Assembly: GCA_963281255.1 (NCBI GenBank)
Contig: OY725498.1
Location: 3,658,001-3,722,000 of the forward strand
From: Aphrocallistes beatrix
Taxonomy: Eukaryota > Porifera > Hexactinellida > Sceptrulophora > Aphrocallistidae
DNA length: 64,000 nt
Reading direction: 5' to 3'
The notes beneath the pieces were generated by a model. That model was not told the DNA's origin. It made no database searches and worked only from the letters and a program-made list of their open reading frames with translations. Below, piece by piece: positions 22,301 through 32,147 of the stretch. Position 1 is the stretch's first letter; each line of letters begins with the position of its first letter. The translations under genes were made by a program, and so were the position numbers.

Positions 22301-23507
22301 CTATATGATGTCTGAATCCGTTTTCGCACTAAGTTGATGGGGCACAAATTTCGGAAACCAGATCGAATTTCCTTTCCTCAACTTTTCTTTACCCCAGTCC
22401 TTGGTTACATGTTTACAATCTTGAGGTTTGGATTCAAGATTAGTTCGCTCAATTGTTTTAGTAAAAGGTTTCAAATTAAAGGTATTGATTATTTGAGTCG
22501 AAGGCAAGTAGAAATACTTTCAACTATCTCAACTCTATCCGTATACTTACTTCCGATAATGTTTTCTTTAGTATAGTCGCTGCCTTTTGTAAGTATATTG
22601 GGGCGAACACAGTCTAGAATATGTTCTGGAGTGTCCGAGTTGAAGGGTATAATAAAGTCAACCTCCGGTATCCAATTAAGAATCTTAATTCTAAAATCAA
22701 TTGGATTGATCGGACGGTCTTTTCCCTTTAATTTTCGAATAGATTCATCCGTGTTAATCCCTACCATCAGAACATCCGCCAAGGATTTAGAACGCTCGAG
22801 ATTGGAGAGATGTGCGTGATGGAAGACGTCAAAGCAACCATTGCTGAAAACTATTGTTTTACCAGAGCGTCGAATGATCGAAACAATAAACTTCAACTTA
22901 TCTAAGTCATTTACTACTTTATCTGTTCTAAGATAATTGTAAATATCTTTCAATAAAGTATTTTGGGTCTGCGAAAACAGGAATCTTCTTACCAATCGTT
23001 TTTACTCGTATGCTAGTTAGTATGCTTTCTGTCACTACACCCTTTCTATAGTCAACCAATACCACAGCACAACATGAAGACATTTTCTGGACAATAAAAT
23101 CAATTATTTTCTGTTTTCAGTCCTTTTCTCTATTAACTGAGTTTCTTCTTCGTCTAATCTTGAAAGTAAACTATATTCACTGAATAACCTGGTTTTGTGA
23201 GTGGTTGGCCGATCTAATGCTTCAAAAATACCTTCAGTCATTATATCCAGATTTCAAGGAGACACATCACCTGTTTGCCAATTGCGTCAGCTCCGATCAC
23301 TGAAACTGGGATTACACTATATCCTAGTGATGCTAAATTGGCTACCACTAGCCCAGCTCCTCCTAAAGAATTTGTTCTTGATATTTCTTTGCATACTGGC
23401 AACGGTCCCTCCGGTGCAATACGACAAACTGTAGTCTCCACGTGTGCATCAATCATTATATCCCCCAATACGAGAATAGTTTTACTTTCAAAGCTTTCGT
23501 CGTTCAT
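22301..23507 (-). pseudogene. hldE: Bacterial-type bifunctional heptose kinase/adenylyltransferase relic
   Basis: HldE in bacteria phosphorylates heptose 7-phosphate and then adenylylates heptose 1-phosphate on the way to ADP-heptose for lipopolysaccharide. The order here is the bacterial one. First come kinase pieces: LVLGDIMID and CRIAPEGPLPV with NSLGGAGLVVANLASLG (23507-23249), RPTTHKTRLFS (about 23250-23111), and VVLVDYRKG with VFADPK (about 23112-22935). Then comes the adenylyltransferase: VFSNGCFDVFHHAHLSNLER, LKGKDRPINP and ILTKGSDY (about 22995-22510), and a last block STQII in another frame. At least four frame changes are needed. The second half of the kinase, with the GAGD catalytic loop, is missing. 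No convincing introns are seen. It lies between animal-type transposons, so it is more likely a transferred, decaying gene than contamination. Confidence 0.85.
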
Positions 23508-23699
23508 GGTGTGGAGAATTATGGTCCCAGAACTATATACATATATTACAAGTAATTAATTAGTACAGTAAATATTGAATATGGTGATAGAGGCGGGGAG
23601 GGGGAATTTTTGATCAAATTATTACTATATCTAATGTAGTATTTTTAATTTTTTTATATCCTTACTATTAAAACTCGATTAATACTCATATATATAATA

Positions 23700-25330
23700 C
23701 AGTCGACTCTCGTTAATACGAACACGGATAAGGAGTACAATCGGATAAGAAGTACAAGTTTTGATTCCCCAACATGGCAAAATATATACAAACGAACTCC
23801 GGTTAACACGAACACGGATAAGACGAAATATCGGATAATAAATACGATTTGTGGGTCCCCTTCAGTGCGTTTTCAAACTAAATACATCGGTTAATACGAA
23901 CACGGATAATACGAACAGGTGTGTGCCTACGAGCACTTTGAATATGGTACGTAGTATCTACGTAGATATATACTAGACAGATATTTCTCAATGAAAATAC
24001 AGTCGAATCTCGTTAATACAACATGGATAATGAGTTCTCTATTTGACACAAGTAGTACAATTTCATACTCTCACGTAGTTATCACTATGTATATTAAGTA
24101 TTTTGGACAAATGTGGCTATGTACGTACTTCGGTTAACCCGCCAAGATCTCTCATCAAAATTCCTACGTCATAGTCCAAATGGGGTCCAAATGGACCCCA
24201 GAGATTTTCAATGACATCATAGTCGCAGTGGGGTACAAATGGACCCCAGTAAATATGACGTCCTAGTCGGAGTGGGATACAAATGGACCCCAGCGAATAT
24301 GACGTCCTAGTCGCAGTGGGGTACAAATGGACCCCAGTGAATATGACGTCCTAGTCGCAGTGGGGTACAATGGACCCCAGTAATATGACGTCCTAGTCGC
24401 AGTGGGGTACAATGGACCCCAGTAATATGACGCCCTAGTCGCAGTGGGGTACAAATGGACCCCAGTAAATATGACGTCCTAATCGGAGTGGGGTACAAAT
24501 GGACCCCAGTAATATGACGCCCTAGTCGCAGTGGGGTACAAGTGGACCCCAGTGAATATGACGTCCTAGTCGCAGTAGGGTACAAATGGACCCCAGTGAA
24601 TATGACGTCCTAGTCGCAGTGGGGTACAAATGGACCCCAGTAATATGACGCCCTAGTCGCAGTGGGGTACAATGGACCCCAGTAATATGACGCCCTAGTC
24701 GCAGTGGGGTACATGGACCCCAGTAATATGACGCCCTAGTCGCAGTGGGGTACAAGTGGACCCCAGTGAATATGACGTCCTAGTCGCAGTGGGGTACAAA
24801 TGGACCCCAGTGAATATGACGTCCTAGTCGCAGTGGGGTACAAATGGACCCCAGCGAATATGACGTCCTAGTCGGAGTGGGGTACAAATGGACCCCAGCG
24901 AATATGACGTCCTAGTCGCAGTGGGGTACAAATGGACCCCAGTAAATATAACGTCCTAGTCGCAGTGGGGTACAAATGGACCCCAGCGAATATGACATGA
25001 CGTCCTAGTCGGAGTGGGGTACAAATGGACCCCAGCGAATATGACGTCCTAGTCGCAGTGGGGTACAAATGGACCCCAGTAAATATAACGTCCTAGTCGC
25101 AGTGGGGTACAAATGGACCCCAGTGAATATGACGTCCTAGTCGCAGTGGGGTACAAATGGACCCCAAAAATTGTATGTCGTGCTAGTCTTAGTGGGGTCT
25201 TTTTGGACCCCAATATTGCCTGGGGTCCACTTGGACCCCAGGGTGTCATTGGTGGGTTTTAATACGTACTCCGGATAAGGAGTACAAATCTCCACGGTCC
25301 CTTGGTGTACGTGTTAACGAGAGTCGACTG
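23700..25330. mobile_element. pogo/Tigger-like element carrying a minisatellite
   Basis: The ends CAGTCGACTCTCGTTAA and TTAACGAGAGTCGACTG are inverted copies, with TA directly outside both. Inside the left end the motif 'TAATACGAACACGGATAA' recurs several times, and a third end-like copy lies at about 24000. There is no transposase. Most of the interior is the 44-bp tandem array. Confidence 0.85.
24150..25190. repeat. 44-bp minisatellite, about two dozen units
   Basis: The unit reads roughly ATGACGTCCTAGTCGCAG, then TGGGGTACAAATGGACCCCA, then GTGAAT. The second part is an interrupted palindrome (TGGGGT against ACCCCA), so each unit can fold. Units vary by single bases and one-base deletions. 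Open frames across it are repeat artefacts. Confidence 0.92.
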
Positions 25331-25404
25331 TATATATATTACTTACGTGAAAGAGAGATCACAATAATAGTTTTAATGATAATAACACAGAATATATATA
25401 TATA

Positions 25405-25913
25405 CACTCGAACCTCTCTTATCCGGACCTCCGATATCCGGGCACCTCTCTCAACCGGGCAGCCCTTTCGACATTTAGTCAATATGCATTGTCCTATTTT
25501 CAAGTCAATTATTAACCACAATTCCAGCAATCATTATCATGTAATATTATTTAATGAACTTTGTAATGAATTTGGCAAGATAATTGCGACATCTAATATA
25601 TTCAGGGATAAATACTGCTTAAAATGTATTAATCAATCGCAATGGAATAGTTTCTTTTCTTTTATAGAATATCTATTTTACAATCACCTCTCTTATCCGG
25701 AACTCTAATTTTAATAACCTCTAAGTTCCGGCCACTATATATTGTTTAAACTCACCCATTATACAAATTGACAGTTTTAACACTATAAACTGCTATTCAA
25801 GTTGATTTCTGAGTTACGGGCACCTCTCTTATCCGGACCTCCGATATCCGGGCAAATTCTGTTATCCGGGCACCTTCCGGTCCGGCACTGCCCGGATAAG
25901 AGAGGTTCGAGTG
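25405..25913. mobile_element. pogo/Tigger-like element
   Basis: The ends CACTCGAACCTCTCTTATCC and GGATAAGAGAGGTTCGAGTG are perfect inverted copies with TA outside. Inside each end, CCGGACCTCCGATATCCGGG-like motifs repeat. It is non-coding. Confidence 0.88.
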
Positions 25914-26111
25914 TATATATATATATATATATATATACAAGCACGCTTCGCTTGCTTGCGCTGCGGGACATGCGGACACTGTGTGTCCGCAGAGTAGCCC
26001 AGCTCTACACCCATCTACACCCCTGAAACCCCATGTCGATCGTTGGAAGCCAGCCTCTAGCATATTTTTATAATTTGTCCACTTTATGTATCTATTTTAG
26101 GGAATATAAGG
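25914..26111. repeat. TA microsatellite and GC-rich hairpin module, copy 10
   Basis: A TA run lies at 25914-25936. The module at 25938-26005 has a perfect middle hairpin (TGCGGACAC and GTGTCCGCA) but has lost the last hairpin. A repeat block with 'CCCCATGTCGATCGTTGG' follows. Confidence 0.7.
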
Positions 26112-26625
26112 ACGAGTGTTATCTTAGCGGCCGATTCAGCGGCGGATTCGCATGTCACGTTCAAATATGAATAACTCAGCAAGCATATGTCCTAGATGAA
26201 ATCTAATTGCACCATTGTGTAGAGGAGCATTGGTGCATTCATATTTGATATATGAAATTTTAATATCCTGCGTGATGAGTAAGCAGTGACACTTTTAGTC
26301 CATGTCACGTATCTGATGGAACAAGTCAGTAAATATGAATAGTAGCAATTAGCCCTTTTAACCACATGAAGATGAGCTTTGGTGCACCCCTGAAATCCAT
26401 TTTCAAGACTAAATTCGGAAAACTGGCTAAATGGTAGGGGGCCAAAGTTCGTATTTACTAGTTTGGTAATAGGCATAACTTCATACTGGTATCCAACTAG
26501 GATGTGATCTAGACAAACTTAGCTATTTATCCATAGTTATCTACGCTCTTGATGAATGTCACTGAATTTGTTTACACAATTGATGCATAATTCCTGGTCA
26601 ATTCATAATTAATTAAATATTCCTC
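26112..26625. repeat. Left terminal inverted repeat of the 6.9-kb transposon
   Basis: Matches 32148-32982 inverted with very few differences. A 94-codon open frame (26192-26476, minus) exists only because the repeat happens to be open; the same frame occurs in the right repeat. Confidence 0.9.
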
Positions 26626-26720
26626 CTTTTTTATATTTGATCCCAGCCTAATTAGTATATATAAATTTTTTTTTTTCGAACTAACATTATTCAAACTTGA
26701 CGTTTTCATACATTTTTTTT

Positions 26721-26800
26721 CGCATTTCGCATTTCGCATTTCGCATTTCGCATTTCGCATTTCGCATTTCGCATTTCGCATTTCGCATTTCCCATTTCGT
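26721..26800. repeat. (CGCATTT)n tract
   Basis: About ten 7-bp units lie between the left inverted repeat and the first coding frame. Units are perfect on the left and degrade to the right. Confidence 0.92.
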
Positions 26801-26886
26801 AATTTGCATTCCGCATTTCCATTATCGTTCGCTTTTTTCTTCTCGATTTTTCCTCTGACTACTTCCATAATTCTAAGTCAGAAAAG

Positions 26887-27156
26887 ATGAATAATACGGA
26901 GAGTATTACTTTTTGTCAGGCCTTACTCCAATTGGGATACGATTCTTTTGAATCTTTAAATTCAGCATTAATTAAAGAAAACAGGAGAGCAAGCAATTCT
27001 CTTTGGGGAAAATTGTGCCTTTCGATGTACGGAGTCAACAGAGAGAGGAAACGCACGTTACTCTATACTAATTGGATGAAGAATCGCGGTCAGATAAAGG
27101 ACGTAGTAGCTGCTGAGATGTCATCTAAGGGTGAGTTGAACAAGTCCGACGAATAA
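26887..27156 (+). CDS. N-terminal part of the large-transposon protein
   Basis: 89 residues, opening with an ATG. A basic stretch (NRERKRTLLYTNWMKN) suggests a nucleic-acid-binding region, but no named domain was recognised. A GGTGAGT donor-like site lies near its end at 27130. An unbroken 48-codon frame follows in another phase (27157-27302, starting VQGNSYLDRS), then the transposase frame. So it is probably the first segment of one long protein, interrupted by an intron or by indels. Confidence 0.5.
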   Translation: MNNTESITFCQALLQLGYDSFESLNSALIKENRRASNSLWGKLCLSMYGVNRERKRTLLYTNWMKNRGQIKDVVAAEMSSKGELNKSDE

Positions 27157-27290
27157 GGTTCAAGGGAACTCATATCTTGATAGGAGTGGTAAGATAGCTA
27201 AGAGTGGAAATAATGATAGTTGTCTTGAGTCAACCCCCATGTTAGATATTCCACAATCTAATCAAGAACTGGAACTTGATTGCTTAAACG

Positions 27291-28763
27291 TTGAAATTAA
27301 CTAATACTAAAAGTGATCGAAATCTCAACGATGCGCTAAATCTCCCTAGTATTTCTAATGGAGAATTTAATTTTACTTTGGGTGAATGGGAAAATATAGC
27401 GATGTTACAGGGCAACCGAGCTATCTTTTCGAGGGATTGGACCAATGTCTTTAATGCTAAGATCGAAGATAAATTTGTTTGTGTTATTTGCTTTAAATAC
27501 AAAAAAATAGGTAAAATTAATAGTAGGAAAAGCAATACTTGTTTTTTCACTGCTCATGCAGAATGCAAGTTTTCTAATTGTCTTCGTTTTAAATTTACAA
27601 TACAGAATGAACCTTTTACCTCTCGGCCTGTTAACATTACTGTCAATTATGAAGTAATGGGTACCTTATCCCCTGAGCATTCAAATGTGGACATTGCCTA
27701 TTCAAGAAAATTGTCGAATAGTTTAAGATTGCAGGTAGCCTCTAATTTAACTGATAAATCAGTTGGTAACTACTTTTATGAACAGTTTCCCCATCCCAAT
27801 TGTGAGAGCTCTGCGTTATCTTTTGGTAACTTTAACAATGTAAGAAGTGCCTGCGTCTTGAGGAAGGCTAAGTTTGATTTGTCTTGTCTTCAAAGGTTTT
27901 CTAACGATAATTGGAGCGAACTTTCTGGTTTACAGGAATATTATAGAAATATTACAGTTAATAACATACTTCGAGGGTACATCCAGTCTTTAGGCCATGA
28001 TCCATTCATAGTTCATATGTATTCTCAAGATCAAATTCAAGTTTTGAATTATTTTAAGGGTAAGAAAGTAATTGTGCATTTAGATTCTACCGGGTCTATT
28101 ATTAGAAAAATAAACTCGAGCCAAAAGCGTGTTTTTTATTATGCATTGACTATTCGTCACCCTGAGGTCACAACCAGCCCTTTGCCATTAGCTGAAATGA
28201 TTAGTTCAGCTCATTCTTCTGCAGAAATATCTTATTTCTTACATAAATGGTCTCTTGACTCAAAAAAGGTCTTAAGTAGAGAAATTAATATTGGCCATGT
28301 AGAGATTGATTATAGCTGGGCCCTTATTCATAGTGTTTGTAACGCTTTTATTAAATCTGATATTTTCACATACTTGGAGAAATGTTGGAAGTTATTATTT
28401 AGTCAGGAGGAGGTTTGTATGCAATTCGGTGTTATTCTTCACTTGTGTTCCGCTCACCTAATTAATGGAATAGCTTTTAATGTGAATAAAAAGTTTAAGT
28501 TATCTAAACCAGTTCGAAAATTGTTTCTTCATACTATAGGATATATGATAAATTGTACGCAAATGATAAATTTAGATAGTGTTTTTATGGATTTGTGTTA
28601 TGTCTTTTTAAACCGAAATTTCAATAAGAATGTTGAGAAGCATATACAAAATTTAGAATCATTTATTAGTTATAGTAAAAGTTGCGATGATGAATATGTT
28701 GAACCCGAGGATAGTAATGATTTGACATCTTTTGTGGAAAATGAGGAAAACCTATCGCGATAA
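27291..28763 (+). CDS. DDE-like transposase of the large transposon (central part)
   Basis: A frame of about 490 residues. The likely catalytic string VIVHLDSTGSIIRK is followed by YYALTIRHPEV and PLPLAEMISSAHSS. A second acidic site lies in HVEIDYSWALIHSVCNAF. A CSAHLI motif follows. This pattern fits a group of large transposases that I know from fish, cnidarian and sponge genomes but cannot name with certainty. The frame opens on TTG after a stop, so the true start is upstream (26887) through a frame change near 27290. It ends by a one-base shift into the next frame at about 28755. Confidence 0.65.
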   Translation: MKLTNTKSDRNLNDALNLPSISNGEFNFTLGEWENIAMLQGNRAIFSRDWTNVFNAKIEDKFVCVICFKYKKIGKINSRKSNTCFFTAHAECKFSNCLRFKFTIQNEPFTSRPVNITVNYEVMGTLSPEHSNVDIAYSRKLSNSLRLQVASNLTDKSVGNYFYEQFPHPNCESSALSFGNFNNVRSACVLRKAKFDLSCLQRFSNDNWSELSGLQEYYRNITVNNILRGYIQSLGHDPFIVHMYSQDQIQVLNYFKGKKVIVHLDSTGSIIRKINSSQKRVFYYALTIRHPEVTTSPLPLAEMISSAHSSAEISYFLHKWSLDSKKVLSREINIGHVEIDYSWALIHSVCNAFIKSDIFTYLEKCWKLLFSQEEVCMQFGVILHLCSAHLINGIAFNVNKKFKLSKPVRKLFLHTIGYMINCTQMINLDSVFMDLCYVFLNRNFNKNVEKHIQNLESFISYSKSCDDEYVEPEDSNDLTSFVENEENLSR

Positions 28764-30111
28764 ATCCCCATTTGGTAAGCATTTTAACACAATTTATGAG
28801 AAGTGTAAATCCGAAATTTTACTTTTGAATGATGAGAAACCTTGTTTGGAAGCCAACCCTTGTTATAACCCCGAAATTATTGAATATCTACTTACCCATT
28901 ATATGGCTATAATTCCACTATGGTCAGGCATTATTTTGGGGTTTGGTTCCAGTGAATCCGATGTTTACATGAGTCATTATAGTAATGCAATTGTAGAAAA
29001 TTGGATGCGTATAGTAAAGATAGACATATTAAAGTCTCGTACTGGTTTAAGACCAGGGGATCTGATAAGGATTATGCATCCTAACATAATTAAAAGATTA
29101 GCAGCTTTTTGCTTTGCTTTTCATCCTAGAGCTAAGAAGGTATTTAAAAGTTATAAGCGTAAAAGAGATCCTTCTGAGGAGGAGAATTGTCAGGAGGAAT
29201 GGCAGAGAAGGAGTAAGAAGAAATGTAATAGCTATTTAGTATCTAAATCTATCAGTTTTTCTCAAGTTAGGCCATTAGTAAATAATAAAAATAAAAGAAA
29301 ATTAGATGCAGGAAATGACATAAATGAAACTGAAAAAAAGAAATGTAAAATTAGTGTAGATAAAAATGAAAAAACAAAGCTAAAATTTGTACCTAGGTTG
29401 CGTCAGAGATTATCTGATTTGAAAAAACGTGACTTTTCTGTCTCACGAATCAGTGATAATATCGACAGTGACGCTGTCGATATTATCACTGATTCAGATC
29501 TTGTAGAACAAGATATTTTACGTTTAAAGTTGCCTCCCTTCCGCCCGCCAAATAAAGACTGGCAAAAAAGTATATGTAGTAAATGGAATATTTTGGTTTC
29601 TAATTATATTAATTATGAAATCGATCCTCAGTTGGATCAACAAGATCTTAGAGAATGTAAACCTTGTGTTGTTGAAAACATAGTGGGTGATGGAAATTGT
29701 TACTTTCGAGCTCTTTCGTTTATCCTTACCGGTAGTCAGGAAAATCATTTTAATTTACGCACAATTATAGTTAATAACATGTTAGGTAGATTAAAAAATA
29801 GTTGTGACGCCTTTTTAAGGACTAAATATGTTTACCAGCAAAGTAACTACAGAAGTGTAAAGGATTGGGTAAATAAGACAGGGATGGATAAGAATGGGAA
29901 GTGGGCAACGGATTTGGAAGTATTTGCGACAGCGTTACTTTTTGAAACCGATATATGGGTATATTTAGGACCTGGAGGTACACGCTGGATTGGATTTTCT
30001 GGTAAAGGGAAAAAATTAAATGAATTTCTCGATTGTCCCTCTATATTTAGATTATATCTACAAAATACTGGCTGTCATTATGAACCTGTTTTGTCTGTTA
30101 ATAATATGTAA
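28732..30111 (+). CDS. Transposase C-terminus fused to an OTU cysteine protease
   Basis: After the shift, the frame continues with YSNAIVENWMRIVKIDILKS (probably carrying the third acidic residue) at about 28985-29040. A lysine-rich, nuclear-signal-like linker follows. Then comes an OTU deubiquitinase domain at about residues 310-457: VGDGNCYFRALS with the catalytic Cys, and NTGCHYEPVLSV with the catalytic His. The protease core looks intact. At about 29453-29490 a near-perfect palindrome around GTCGATATTATCACTGATTC lies inside the coding region. OTU domains in transposons may protect the transposase from ubiquitin-dependent loss; that role is inference. Confidence 0.75.
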   Translation: MWKMRKTYRDKSPFGKHFNTIYEKCKSEILLLNDEKPCLEANPCYNPEIIEYLLTHYMAIIPLWSGIILGFGSSESDVYMSHYSNAIVENWMRIVKIDILKSRTGLRPGDLIRIMHPNIIKRLAAFCFAFHPRAKKVFKSYKRKRDPSEEENCQEEWQRRSKKKCNSYLVSKSISFSQVRPLVNNKNKRKLDAGNDINETEKKKCKISVDKNEKTKLKFVPRLRQRLSDLKKRDFSVSRISDNIDSDAVDIITDSDLVEQDILRLKLPPFRPPNKDWQKSICSKWNILVSNYINYEIDPQLDQQDLRECKPCVVENIVGDGNCYFRALSFILTGSQENHFNLRTIIVNNMLGRLKNSCDAFLRTKYVYQQSNYRSVKDWVNKTGMDKNGKWATDLEVFATALLFETDIWVYLGPGGTRWIGFSGKGKKLNEFLDCPSIFRLYLQNTGCHYEPVLSVNNM

Positions 30112-32147
30112 TCCAATTCTTCAATTAAGCCAATTAAATATATTCAACTTCTATATATGACTTTATTTTATTTTGTATCCGTGCTGTTGTTGTCATTGTT
30201 ATTGTTTTTATTTTGTATTCATGTTGTTTTTGTTTTTTCTTTTTACCTCTTCATAGCACTTAGTGATATTATTTATCAAATGCAATCAACTCATTCTCAT
30301 TTGTTGTCATAACCTGGAAGTGTAGAGTGCGTCAAACACACATTTCTAAAGAATGTACCACACAAGAAGTTTCTATTTTTCACAAATCAACATAGTCTAT
30401 TTATATATCAAATATTTGACTTGCCCGAAATTTGGAACCAACAAACTTCTGGTGATTCAAAAGAAGCATTCCACGCATACGTAATTACACTTCAGCAGAT
30501 TTCTAAAAAGGGAAATTAGACGATTTACTCGCTCAAAATGGAAGTGCATTACAATAACAACACTGGCAGGGTGCTATACTTGTTAATTTTAATTAGTCAA
30601 TAGCTTAGTCCAGAACCTCAATTGAATTGACTTTATTAATCAGAGTTATTTTAAGCATATTAATAAAGATGGTAAATTTACAATTACAATTATTATTCAT
30701 TATTTATCAAAAAGACAAAGCCGTGTGGTAAATGCATGTTAAATTCATTATAGTGGAACGAAATTACCTGATAGGTTTATTAGCAAGTATTTGTTTACTA
30801 TTAATGCTCGTTATACAAAATTAAACTTCAAAAGTTTATAATATGTCCTAAAGCGAAAATAAATATATTAAAATCGGGAGCGATTCCAATTTCTATTTTG
30901 ACATTATGAGGCCTTTTTACGAAATTTCAATTTTTAGGTTGACTTGCATGAATTTTATGTCATCAGTGTATGATAAGGCTGTCCAAACCCTATCTCCTCG
31001 GGCAGCCACATTCCATTATTGGGGTCGCGGGGCGAATATAAATGTAGATTCAGAAGTTAATATAAAATAATATGGCAATTATTTCTCAAATGATTAATAA
31101 AAATAACTTATTTTTTAAATATATCAGTCAGTGAACTGAAGACAAGACTACCTAATTATCTTCAACTCTAGGCACTTTGAGATCAATGGATTTTCTCGAG
31201 AATGTTTGCAATACCTGTCTCAGAAATCCATTCACCTGCACATTTTGTATTCCCCTCTCGTGAGCAGTTTGGTAGTGGCTACGGATATTATTACCTTGTA
31301 TGCTGAGAATACCAGCACAAATCAAGCATTGGGGGTTTTCCATGATCATACCTGACAACCCTTTTAGAGCATTTCGCAGAATTTGAACAGGAAATCCTTA
31401 AGGTGATAGGCCCTCAAATTTTGAAAAAAATTGACAGAACCAAATATATTGTAATTTAGTTTTTATTTCATTCTAGGATGTCTAAATAATCCGATAATCA
31501 GATATTTTGTCAATCCGATGATTGTTTATGTACTTGTAGCAGGTTAAATCTGGCCTTTCTCAATCAAAATCTATTGATTTAAATTTTAAAAATTTTCAAT
31601 TGGCGCACATCCGTATGATTACCCTAACTCAAAAAATATTTACATTTTAATCGCAAACATATTGTAAAAAACACGCTAAATCCTCTGATTAAGCTAGTAG
31701 CGAAGCCCGAATTTCAAATAAAAGAAAAGTTTAAAACCTGAAAATTATTTTGTCCCAAAAATTCCTGAGTAAATGGCTCGACAAAATATTTTTCAACATA
31801 AAAAATTATTAAAGTTAAAATTGAACAAAATAGCTTCGCTACTAGCTCAACCATTCGCTAATAATGATATTTGAACAGTAAAATCAACTTGATCCTAGTC
31901 AATAGTTAGTTATGACGAACGGCACAACCACGGATATTGTATAGGATTTAGACTTTAAGTGACTATAACTTCATATTTATTCCTAGTTCGCAACTCATAT
32001 TATGCATTAATTCTTGTACTAACTAGTACTATCCATTAACAGTATAACAATGGCTGAGTTAAGACTTTGATTTTTTGGGGTTTTGTCTCCTTAAATAATC
32101 ATTTTAACAATTTTATCCGTGAATAATAAATTTTGGTCTGTTCTTAC
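30112..32147. other. Non-coding interior of the 6.9-kb transposon
   Basis: Two kilobases of AT-rich DNA between the OTU stop codon and the right inverted repeat. The only plausible coding piece is the small minus-strand frame at 31152-31358. Confidence 0.5.
31152..31358 (-). CDS. Possible small zinc-finger frame in the transposon
   Basis: Contains CLICAGILSIQGNNIRSHY then QTAH: a C-x2-C followed by H-x4-H, as in a C2H2/BED-like finger. It may be one exon; an AGGTAGTC donor-like site follows the stop. It could equally be chance. It lies opposite to the transposase strand. Confidence 0.3.
   Translation of the reverse strand: MSGMIMENPQCLICAGILSIQGNNIRSHYQTAHERGIQNVQVNGFLRQVLQTFSRKSIDLKVPRVEDN

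Noticed and set aside
22301-23507. Bacterial contamination as the source of hldE
   Set aside because: The locus is broken by many indels, is AT-rich like its surroundings and lies between animal DNA transposons on both sides. Read-level proof is still needed.
24150-25190. CRISPR-like look of the array
   Set aside because: Units follow each other directly and are the same throughout; there are no unique spacers, and the host is eukaryotic.
24117-25249. Several 60-90-codon open frames with a repeated PTATRTSY-like pattern
   Set aside because: They are translations of the 44-bp minisatellite and shift phase with each indel; no coding signal.
26572-26868. 98-codon frame with KCEMRNA repeats
   Set aside because: It is the reverse translation of the (CGCATTT)n tract.
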